15,061 nucleotides of DNA from Cyclostephanos tholiformis (lineage: Eukaryota > Bacillariophyta > Thalassiosirophyceae > Thalassiosirales > Thalassiosiraceae), in contig JALLPB010000517.1 in the NCBI GenBank assembly GCA_036939975.1, positions 1 through 15,061 on the forward strand. The letters run 5' to 3'. Below are positions 6,703 to 15,061 of the stretch, one piece after another (position 1 is the stretch's first letter; every line of letters starts with the position of its first letter). The position numbers and the translations under genes were made by a program. Under the pieces are notes generated by a model that saw only the letters and a program-made list of their open reading frames with translations, searched no databases and was not told the origin of the DNA.

Positions 6703-9392
6703 ACAACAGCGGTGGTATGGTGGATTTTAACGTCGTATCCGAGGAGGATGGAGTCGACCACGACGATGGATCATCGGTCGCGATTTCGTCGGATCCGACG
6801 CAGTCGTCATCATCGTCGTCGTCGTCGCCGCCGTCGATGGGGACTAAGACGACGGGGGATACACGAACAGGTAGGAGAGGGAGTAGACGAAGACGTCGAC
6901 GACGACGGGACTTGTATGTCGAGGAGACGACGTCGACTACGACGTTCGCGGTCGACGTCTCCCAGCCCCAGGGCGTGGAAAGAGTCCCGAAGGTGATGCA
7001 CGATGTCGTCAATGTCGAGATCGTCGACGACTTACTACTCGGGGGGGTATCCGCGCTCGTGGATGACGACGCCGAATCGTCATCGGCGATCGCGACTAGG
7101 GACGAGGCGAGGGGAGGGAGGAGGAGGAGAAGAAAACGGAAGAAGAGGCCGACGACGACGACGACGACAAGGACGAGAGCGGCGGCGGCGGCGTTTTCTG
7201 ACTCGCGTCGTGATGACGAATTGGCATTTCAGGAAAAAGACAAAGAAAAATTAGAAGAAGGAGGAGGAGGAAAAGCCGTGGCGATGGACCAATCCGAGTC
7301 GAACGCCTCAATTGAGAAGTCGGCACCCTCGGCGACGACGATCGATGACACGATCGAGACGATGCCGATGAATGGCGGGGGGTTGATGGCGGCGCCGGAG
7401 AAAACGCGAGGGGGCATCGCGATCGCGATCAACGATCACGAATCTGACCAACGAGGGGAGATTTCCGATTCGATATACGATGAAGACGATCGGGAGAAGG
7501 AGGAGAAGAAGGCCAGTCGTGACGTGGACGATGATGCGGTAGAAATAATTGGCTCGGCGGCGCGGTCGTCGGGATCTGGTAGGGACTTCGTTATTTGCAG
7601 TAATGGAGACGATGGAGTTGCAACCACGGAGACTAACGATGAGAACGAGAGCATGATCCGATGGGACATTTTTCAGATTGATGCCGTTGCTGACTCCACG
7701 GATAGTGGGCAACCTCCTCAGCAAAGAGAAGACTTGATCAAATCACCCGGGGAACGAATCATCTCAGAGGAGATTAACGCAGCTTGCACGAACGAGGATA
7801 GTGTACTAGATTTTGTATCGTCCGATGCCAATTGCAGAGAGGACGGGGGGTCAGACGACGAAAAAGTTGATGGCGCAAAGAACTCAACAGATCATGTTAG
7901 GTTGCCAGAAACAAAATATATTCCCCGCAGGACCGCGGGAATGGACTTAACGCATACGGATGAGCTTATGACCGAATCATCCATGAAAGAAGCATCGAAC
8001 ATTGACGACGAGAAATCGGCCGAAAAATGCGAAGAAAGCGATGAACTAAATTCCCCTCTGGATGTTGATCGTGATGGATCGCATGTGGATGGCAAACGTA
8101 AAAACGGCGACAGTAACGAGAATATAGGTGAACTTTCTGACGAAAATTCTAGTTTTCCAATCGGTGAATGTGCTTTGACGGATGATGCAATTGAGCAAAC
8201 CGAACTTATGCAGTCAGTTTCTGCGCCAGTGGACACATTTTCGAAATTAGGCAAAGGCAGTAGAACGAAGAATGACCTATATGTAAACCTAACGGGCGAC
8301 GATTGTGTAACGCTTTCGATCGTGACCTGGAATTTAGGGGAAGCCCAACCTTCTGAGAAAGATGTATCGTTTCTTAAACGTTTTCGAGAGAGTGACCTGG
8401 TCATGATAGGCGCGCAAGAGTGCGAGGAGATAAAGCCCCGTCGCACAGAGGGGAGACGGTCTCGTCATTTACGGCGCACTATCATCACAATGCTAGGAAA
8501 AGAGTACGTCCCTCTTGCAATTCACTCGCTCGGTGGGATCCAGTGTGCATTGTTTTGCCATCGTAATGTTTTGGGAGATGTCGAAATGATCGATTTAGTT
8601 GATGTTGCCTGTGGTGTAGGTGGAGTATTTCACAACAAGGGTGCCATCGGAATATACTTGAAGATGAAGCGCCGCAGCACCAACGAAAATTCTACGAAGA
8701 CATCCCAAATACTTCTCGTTACGGGACACCTGGCTGCGCATGTCAAGAATGTCGATGCAAGGAACGGTAATTTTAAGAGAATCGTAAGCGAATTAGAAGC
8801 ACGGGCGCCAGCAAGATTCCTACGGCCGATAAGAAAAGCCGATGGCAGTCCGGTCATATGTGACGGCGCTCATCTTATGAGCTCGATGGATCATGTCTTT
8901 TTCGCGGGTGATCTCAACTATCGTATTGATCTGCCTCGTGAGTACGTGGAACGTTGTATTATCGATGTCCAACAATGTAAATCCCTCGGTGCGCATGGCC
9001 GTGTCGATACCTTAATGAAAAGTCTCCTTCGTCGGGATCAGCTCCTACAAACTATGGCATCCGGAAGAGCATTTTCCAATTTCAACGAGGGTAAGATTAC
9101 GTTCCTCCCCACCTTCAAGTTTGACAAGGGCACATCAAATTACGACACATCACACAAACGGCGCGTTCCAGCTTGGACTGACAGAATTGTTTTTCGTTCG
9201 AACAAGGTCAGCGTTCTCGAGTACGATTCCGTTGCTCAGGCGAAGCACAGCGACCACCGTCCAGTATTTGGAACGTTCAAACTTGGATGGAGGGGGGAGG
9301 GGGAAGGTGACAATATCTCTAGCAAACGAAAGACAATATTACGAACAAAAGTGACAAGGGAAAGAGATTTAAGCAAATCCTCAAAATCATAG
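6087..9392 (+). CDS. Membrane-anchored inositol polyphosphate 5-phosphatase
   Basis: An intronless 1101-aa frame. The C-terminal domain (about 740-1080) has the full inositol polyphosphate 5-phosphatase signature: TWNLG (747-751), GAQE, GGVFHNKGA with His849-Asn850-Lys851, TGHLAAH, FAGDLNYRID (939-948), RVPAWTDRI (1026-1034) and SDHRP (1055-1059). All catalytic and Mg-binding motifs look intact. It should remove the 5-phosphate of phosphoinositides such as PI(4,5)P2 or of soluble inositol phosphates. Residues 31-53 form a hydrophobic helix with eight consecutive Val after a basic N-terminus (KTRR), probably a signal anchor. Residues 54 to about 735 are low-complexity, with Thr, Ala, Asp, Ser and Arg runs, mostly acidic and probably disordered. 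No SH2, PH, SAC or ASH domain is visible. The ATG at 6087 is the most upstream in frame; a shorter protein from a later Met would lose the anchor. Confidence 0.9.
6204..6227 (+). repeat. (GTC)8 coding the Val8 core of the membrane helix
   Basis: Eight uninterrupted GTC codons encode Val40-Val47, the centre of the only predicted membrane segment of the phosphatase. Confidence 0.95.
6303..6704 (+). repeat. Coding trinucleotide repeats in the phosphatase N-terminal region
   Basis: Perfect or near-perfect trinucleotide runs in frame: (ACG)7 coding Thr73-79 (6303-6323), (ACG)8ACC coding nine Thr (6567-6593), and (GCC)7(GAC)6 coding Ala7-Asp6 (6666-6704). Further TCG and ACG runs follow near 6807-6835 and 7148-7170. 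They account for the long antisense and off-frame open frames in this stretch. Confidence 0.9.
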
Positions 9393-9845
9393 ACATTCTA
9401 CCGTCTCGTAGATGAAATAATTTCAAGTGATCTACACGGAAAGCAATTACCTAGATAATGCGGTATCAAGTCTAATCAAGAGTTGGATACTATTTTACTT
9501 AAAAAGTGAAAGCGTGTTGAACTCGAATTGGCTACGTTACATCCCGCATACTTATTTTGATCAACATTTGGATAAAACAATTAGCTAGTCGCAACCTTCA
9601 CTCTCTACTGCCAACTTAAATAACCATGTTTCTTCTGCCTGGGGCGATGAAGCATAAATGTATTTTCCTCTTATGAACGTTCCTTTATCACAGTGATAAT
9701 CCTCGGCGTAGACGGCAACGAAAACATCGAAGACAGTATCTACTTAATTCCGAATTTCGTGACGAGGTGGATCATCTGAAGCAATGAATGAGAAAAAAAA
9801 AATCGTTCTTTGGCCTCCAGATGTATGAAATATCTAGAAGAACAG
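9393..9845. other. Convergent intergenic region
   Basis: About 450 bp between the stop of the phosphatase gene (plus) and the stop of the ATPase gene (minus). It is AT-rich, has an A9 run near 9793 and no supported gene. Both transcripts should end here. No gene-like or repeat feature stands out. Confidence 0.6.
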
Positions 9846-12800
9846 TTATGCTGACCTTGTAGATACCCTCTTGCGCTGACTCTTTTCACCACTTGCCCCT
9901 TGCGAATTGCTCACAGGAAATGAGTCAAATGCAGTGCGGGTTGAACCCAGACTTAATCCGGACACTGTCCGAACAAATTGAAACAGCGCATTGCACTTCG
10001 CAAATGCGCCCCAATCGTGATATTTCTCATGAGCATGTAGGAAATATTGCAACGCCATATCTTTCTTAGAAGAAGCAAGGAAAAAATAAGCAGTTAATTC
10101 ATATGCTAGCGCCTCGAAATTGATAAAGCTGAGGGATGATCATGGAAGAAATAATCAATAAGATCACATCACATAAAAAAATGGTGTCTTTTGATAATCG
10201 AAGACTCTTACTGATGCTTTCTTGCTGCGGAAATGGCATTTTCATACAACAACTGAGCATGTTCGATGTCATTGTTACAAAATGCTTCTTCTGCTTCCAG
10301 CAAGTACACTCTATGCTGAAAGTTGTGCCGTGACGACTCAGCCCATTTCTTCGTCGCAAATTTTGCTGCTTGTCCTCTTTCGGCCCAAATCGGGTTCTTT
10401 GTTTCGCGGTACAACCGAAACGCGACTAGACCACCATAAAACTTATAAATGGTCTAAACCGAGAGTGAGTTCGAGAAGGGGTATTATGAGTGATGGATTT
10501 TCCGATTTACGAAGGTGAACAAAGCATAGTTGACAACAAGAACAACATCAAAATCAGAAGATATTCGACGTACCAAATAGTGATATGAGGCCCAGATATT
10601 CGGATTAGAGATACTGAAAAACAGCTCTGCAGATTCCTTCAATTTCACGACGGATTCACAAAGGGTAAAATGTATGTACATCTTCTGGAAAAAGATAGCA
10701 TAGCTGGATATAGGATTTGTCTCTCGTACATCTTGGGTTGCCTGAACCACTGCATCATTAGTGATAGATTTGTCTCGAACTTTATCTGCACCCATCAACA
10801 AATTAATATTTTTCTCAGTCTGAATAACTGACGCATGTAAAGTCATGTTGCCTTGCAGTTCCATAAGTCTGAGGGTGCGATTAAATCTTTCCTTGCAATC
10901 AGCAAGTTTTACACCTGACCAAAATGAGTCTGTACAATAGAAANAAAATGCTTCTTCTGCTTCCAGCAAGTACACTCTATGCTGAAAGTTGTGCCGTGAT
11001 GACTCAGCCCATTTCTTCGTCGCAAATTTTGCTGCCTGTCCTCTTTCGGCCCAAATTGGGTTTTTTGTTTCGCGGTACAACCGAAATGCGACTAGACCAC
11101 CATAAAACTTATGCATAGTCTGGACCGAGAAATAGTTGGAGAAAGGGGTATTATGATTGATGGATTTAATGATTTACGAAGGTGAACAGAGCATAGCTGA
11201 CATCAAGAACAGCATCAAAATCAGACGATAATCGACGTACCATATAATGATAGGAGGCCCAGATAACTGGATCGGAGGTCATGAAAAACAGCTCTGCAAA
11301 TTCCTTCATTTTCGCGGATTCACAGAATGTGAAATACACGTACATCTTTTGGAAGAAGAAACTACGTCTAAACAGAGGATTTGTTTCGCGTAAATCTTGG
11401 GCTGCCTGAATTTCTGAATCATCGGTGATGGATGATTTGTCTTCACCTTCATCTGCGCCCATCAACAAATCAAGTTTTTCCTCCATCATCATTATTGAAG
11501 CATATACAGTCATGTTGCCTCGCGTTTCCATCAGTCTTAGGGTGCGATTAAATCTTTCCTTGCAATCAGCAAGTTTTACACCTGACCAAAATGACTCTGT
11601 ACAGTAGAAAAGCAAATTGCCTGATGCAGCAAACAAGTCCCCTGCTGCCAATGCAATGGTGAAGCCTTCAGCATGGAACTCGACTATAGCCTGCAAAGGT
11701 TCAACCAGACACAACACCTGAGACGCTATCACAATCACATCGCCTGCCATTTCCTTTGAGCCCATTCTGTCTAACATCATCTTTGCAATGTTGACATAAC
11801 GGCAACCTTCTTGGACATTTCCTAGCTTTGCGAGTAGCTGCCCAAAATATGCAAAACCAATCGACGATACAGGGCTAATCCCATGTACGATCGACAGCTG
11901 GACTATCTTTACAGTGACAAGAGGAACTATTTGTGGCCTTGCAAATTGTGCGCATGCTACCAATCTCTTCAGAAACTTCATGGCCATTATCTTGTATGGG
12001 TCAGTCATTCTCTTGTATTCTATCAATTCCCGTTCTTCTGAAAATCCTTGGAGCATAACCTTCGTCTGTTCAACGTGGAACTTTACATCCATCTCGGAGC
12101 TTGACTCTGGCAGTGGCTCTCCAAGCTGAGATATAACATCGATGCCCAGTTTGAATGACTCTGACAGCTTAGATGTATGTAATAGAGCTGTTACTTTGTT
12201 GAACATTGTATTTAGCTTGTCCTCAAACCTCTTGGCGGATTTAAGACATTGATCTGTTAATATGTTGAAATTGGGAAAGTTGCCATTCAGTAGTGCACAT
12301 TTACTCGCTGCGTCGAAGATCTGAAGGGAAAGATCATAATGATCTTGCCAATGGCCTTTCGGCAGGAATGATATTCCATGGTCGAGAAACGAATAGGCAG
12401 ATGGAAAATCAGACATTTCCATTGCTTTACATCCCGCCGTAAGGTTCAGGTTTGCTATGAGCACAGCCTGCTCCGAATCTCTGACGGGTACCACCCCCCC
12501 AAGATTGATTTGGTTTGCTGCAGTGAATAGTATGGCATCGTCTTCAAGATCCAGTGCACTAGGGACAAGAGCAACTCCATATTTGAAATGAAAAAGGCAG
12601 CGATCCGCGGGATTCATCATGCTATACGCCGCTTCCTGCAGCCTATCGTGACCGAAGCTGTAACTACCGTCGACTAAGTTAATAATGCCTTCTGCAACAG
12701 CAACTTGAAGCGGTTTTATCAAGGGGATACCGAGTTTCGCCTCGAGTATTTTCATTATGACACAGTCAGAGCGAGCGCCGAAGCATGAGAGCACACTGAG

Positions 12801-14888
12801 TGCATTTTGCACTTCATTTGACGACCTCTCTATATTGAGCGATAATAACTCCGCAACATCATCTGGTAGCTTTGTGGATTGGATCTTATCTTCGTCCCAC
12901 TCCCATCGACGACGGCTTAGGCTGAGCCGTACCAGCCCATCTCTGCATAATGAGGTCATCAATTGAGAGAAGAAGAATGGATTCCCTTGTGACTTGTGAT
13001 GTATGATTTCGGAAAGTGTCCGCGTCAGACGTGGGAACAAACACAGAAGATCTGACACCATTTGGTTTGTTGTGTCTTTATCAAAACATGCTAGTTTGAT
13101 CACTGTTGCATGCACGCCAAACTGCCGAATGCTTGTGAGCGTACTCTCTAATGGATGCTCTTCAAATAAGCCCTCCTCCCGACAAGATCCAAGGAAGAAA
13201 AATTGTCGCTTTGAATTTGATGATGCCCTTAAATATTTCAGTAGCTGATTCATGGCGCCGAGAGATGCTGGATCTGACCATTGCAGGTCGTCCAGGAATA
13301 GGAGAACGGGAACTCCAGAGAAGCTGGAAATTACATCCACAAATAGGCATAGCAAGTGCTGAATCCGTGCTTGTGCATTTGCACAGTCTTGATCTTCATA
13401 CTGGTCGGCGCCTTCGCCTAGTACGGCGCTTAAATTCGGAATCACTTTCACCAAGTGCCGCGCCTCTCCACCTAATGCCACTCTCAAATTTGATGCAACC
13501 AGCTCCAGATCATTGTATCGACAACCCTTTGCCATTTGATTGCAGTACTCACTGAAAGCAGACGCAAGAGCCGAAAAGGGTGTGGTTTGCTGCAGTTGGT
13601 CAAATTTACCCGTTAGGAATAATGCCCCATCAACGGAGGCAAAACTGCCCAGTCGATTAGCCAATACCGTTTTGCCTATTCCCGACGGACCGACGATAAC
13701 AGCGAATTCATTTTCGCCAGAAATTGAGCGCCTGTAAGAATTTTGCAGAGCAGAATAATCCGTCGTTCTGTCAAACACAGCTTCATTTAGTTGCAGCCCA
13801 GTGACCGCTAATTTTTCCACATCCATGTCATAAAGGAATCGGTCTGGTTTGTCCAGCATCAGCTGCAAGTCACTCCGCACGTCTGACATGGTGCGGTAGG
13901 CATCGCGTCCACTAAGATCGCCATTAACGCAATCAATCATATTCCCAATCAAACTGCTAAGGGAGACGGGCACTCCCTTCCGCTTTAGTGTCTCAATTGT
14001 GATTGAACACAATGTGCTCAATATTGGTGACGCTTTCTTTTTACGGGGTATTGGATGCACGTCGGATATTTGAATTGACGAATCACCGATGTCGCCGGGT
14101 TGATCCGAAAAACTCAATCTGCGTGAGAAATCAATTGAGCTGGCCTGGTCATAATATGGCAATGTCTCTCCATTAATAACCTTCGTCACTGGAGGCCTCT
14201 CCCCACCCGAGAATAACTCATAGAAAACAAGTCCCAAGGAATAGATTCGATGGAATTCATCTCTATCTCTCACGTTGCCACAAGACTTATACTCCGCCGA
14301 GAACGGTAATATTTCCGCCCACGCCACATTGTGGTAAGAAACGATGTTCTGCTTTCCAGCCTCGACGGATTCAGGCGCTGCTTGATTTTCGTCATCTTCC
14401 CTCGTGTAAAGCGATTGATCCGAGATTAAAAAATTCAGCATGGCCTGTAACTCTCTCGGGTCCGACTTGGAGGATAGGGGGAGCGGTTGCACGTCAACTT
14501 CGTTGTAGGGGGTGCCATCACAGCCTGGTACGCCTCGATTCTTTTCATTACTCGACAAATGCACCACTGTCCGGTCGGCCCAGTCGATTCCCGCCGCGAG
14601 AAGCGGCGACCGACGACGCCCACAACCACCATTTTTGAGTTCATCCGCCTCATCCCGACAGAGCTGGTCGGCCAACGATCGAGCGACGCGAAGCGCCGAC
14701 CGCAGATAGTTATCAGAGGACAACGCCAACGACTTGCGAATGTTCGAAGGCCAGCCATTTCGATCGGGACTGAGGGAGGAGGATGATGAAACGAATGGCC
14801 CATCGGCAAGACCCGAGATGTCGACTGCTTCCAATGCTTCTTCGATCCATACTCTCAGGGATGTCATTGTGCAGTCCAGAGAGACCAA
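9846..14888 (-). CDS. Signalling ATPase: degenerate kinase tail, AAA-type NTPase, TPR-like region; four exons
   Basis: Exons on the minus strand: 14888-11178, 11119-10511, 10453-10212 and 10128-9846; joined they give 1614 codons with no internal stop. Residues about 180-230 resemble the end of a Ser/Thr kinase domain (RIYSLGLVFYELFSGG, 214-229) without a visible catalytic loop or DFG. Residues 300-395 match the linker that joins kinase and ATPase in bacterial multi-sensor kinases. Walker A is GPSGIGKT (about 400-407) and Walker B VLLFLDDLQWSD (about 528-539). The rest is alpha-helical and TPR-like, ending in FEALAYELTAYFFLA and YHDWGAFAK, as in the helical region of bacterial 'predicted ATPase' (COG3899-type) proteins. 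The GAF and histidine kinase domains that usually follow are absent. A ~222-residue segment is present twice across the ambiguous base at 10944. The role is presumably signalling; ligand and output are unknown. Confidence 0.8.
10129..10211 (-). other. Last intron of the ATPase gene (83 bp)
   Basis: Donor CATCA/GTAAGAG and acceptor CATCCCTCAG/CTTTATC, phase 2. Splicing rebuilds a His codon and continues into FINFEALAYEL, which aligns with the expected end of the helical region. Unspliced, the frame ends directly after AARKHQ. Confidence 0.8.
10279..10943 (-). repeat. Duplicated block, distal copy (copy A)
   Basis: 665 bp, homologous over its whole length to 10945-11610. On the minus strand it codes from FYCTDSFWSG through an intron (10454-10510) to LLEAEEAF. 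The FYC...FTF part is only about two-thirds identical to the other copy at protein level. The 165 bp at 10280-10444 differ from copy B at only five positions. Confidence 0.92.
10454..10510 (-). other. Intron in copy A (57 bp)
   Basis: Phase 0; donor TTC/GTAAATCG and acceptor CGGTTTAG/ACCATTTAT. It joins YALFTF to TIYKFYGG. It occupies the same position as the intron in copy B, so the duplication included an intron. Confidence 0.8.
10944..10944. other. Ambiguous base at the duplication junction
   Basis: The only n in the window, in the context TAGAAAnAAAATGC. It lies exactly where copy A ends and copy B begins. On the coding strand it is the middle base of a TNT codon between EEAF and FYCT, so the frame stays open if exactly one base is missing. 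It could be one uncertain base or a placeholder for an unresolved gap. Confidence 0.95.
10945..11610 (-). repeat. Duplicated block, proximal copy (copy B)
   Basis: 666 bp, continuous with the upstream ATPase exon. It codes from FYCTESFWSG to FTF, then after the intron at 11120-11177 from TMHKFYGG to LLEAEEAF. Block length equals copy A apart from one base in the intron and two compensating one-codon gaps. Confidence 0.92.
11120..11177 (-). other. Intron in copy B (58 bp)
   Basis: Phase 0; donor TTC/GTAAATCA and acceptor CGGTCCAG/ACTATGCAT. Without splicing the frame ends at a TAA at 11166-11168, only four codons beyond the exon, so that stop is intronic rather than the true end of the gene. 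Confidence 0.8.
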
Positions 14889-15061
14889 TATTATGTTCTG
14901 AATTCAAGAACTAGGTTACAACTGACTAAAATTTTGGCAGAATCTACGATATCTTCTATGGGGACACGTCGTAAGAGTAGAGGGATTCGAATGGATTCCT
15001 ATTAGGTATCTGCCACTCTATTTCTGTCCGTCGTCCTCGATCGCTTTTTCTTCCCGCCAAA
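14889..15061 (-). promoter_or_regulatory. Upstream region of the ATPase gene
   Basis: The 173 bp ahead of the ATG at 14888 should hold its 5' UTR and part of the promoter. I see no clear TATA box or repeat. A second in-frame ATG seven codons downstream (MTSLRVWIEE) is an alternative start. Confidence 0.35.

Noticed and set aside
6283..6996. A 237-codon plus-strand frame rich in Arg and Thr
   Set aside because: It is a shifted reading of the same trinucleotide repeats inside the phosphatase gene.
5816..7012. A 398-codon minus-strand open frame
   Set aside because: It mirrors the phosphatase N-terminal region and consists of Val, Ser, Arg and Ala runs produced by the GTC/GAC repeats. It has no domain, and the plus strand carries a full conserved gene.
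11166..11168. TAA as the true stop of the ATPase gene
   Set aside because: It lies four codons inside a 58-bp intron with good GT-AG signals. Splicing continues into sequence expected for the family, and copy A has an intron at the same place.
1..15061. tRNA, rRNA, CRISPR array or an intact transposon
   Set aside because: I looked for tRNA-like arms, regular spaced repeats, transposase or reverse transcriptase motifs and terminal repeats, and saw none that hold up.

Overview
The window looks like nuclear DNA of a photosynthetic stramenopile, most likely a diatom. The genes are eukaryotic, with short GT-AG introns. One predicted protein carries a signal peptide ending in an Ala-Leu-Ala/Phe junction, the kind of bipartite leader that sends proteins into the red-algal-type complex plastid. 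Intergenic DNA is rich in homopolymers and trinucleotide repeats. The species cannot be named from sequence alone.

Layout. Positions 1-879 hold no gene I can defend. At 880-1558 (minus) lies a two-exon gene for a small plastid-targeted [2Fe-2S] ferredoxin-like protein. Positions 1559-3240 are dominated by C14, C13/G11 and G24 tracts, a strong inverted repeat and two weak minus-strand reading frames. At 3770-5489 (plus) is a secreted glycoside hydrolase family 5 (cellulase-like) gene with three 46-residue WWGH repeats and a Thr/Pro/Lys tail. It is broken by three frameshifts and one nonsense codon, so it reads as a pseudogene or an error-laden assembly. At 6087-9392 (plus) is an intronless 1101-aa protein: an N-terminal membrane anchor, a ~680-residue low-complexity acidic region, and a complete inositol polyphosphate 5-phosphatase domain. 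Convergent to it, at 9846-14888 (minus), is a four-exon gene for a large signalling ATPase: a degenerate kinase tail, an AAA-type NTPase and a helical TPR-like region.

The most striking structural feature is inside that last gene. A ~666-bp block containing an intron occurs twice in tandem (10279-10943 and 10945-11610), and the only ambiguous base in the window (n, 10944) sits exactly at the junction. The reading frame stays open through it. This is either an in-frame internal duplication or two tandem paralogues fused by the assembler. One part of the two copies is nearly identical with only synonymous changes; the rest is much more diverged, which suggests gene conversion.

The genes do not form an obvious pathway. 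They are best read as separate units: plastid redox (ferredoxin-like), secreted polysaccharide hydrolysis (GH5 remnant), phosphoinositide signalling (5-phosphatase) and a bacterial-type signalling ATPase.
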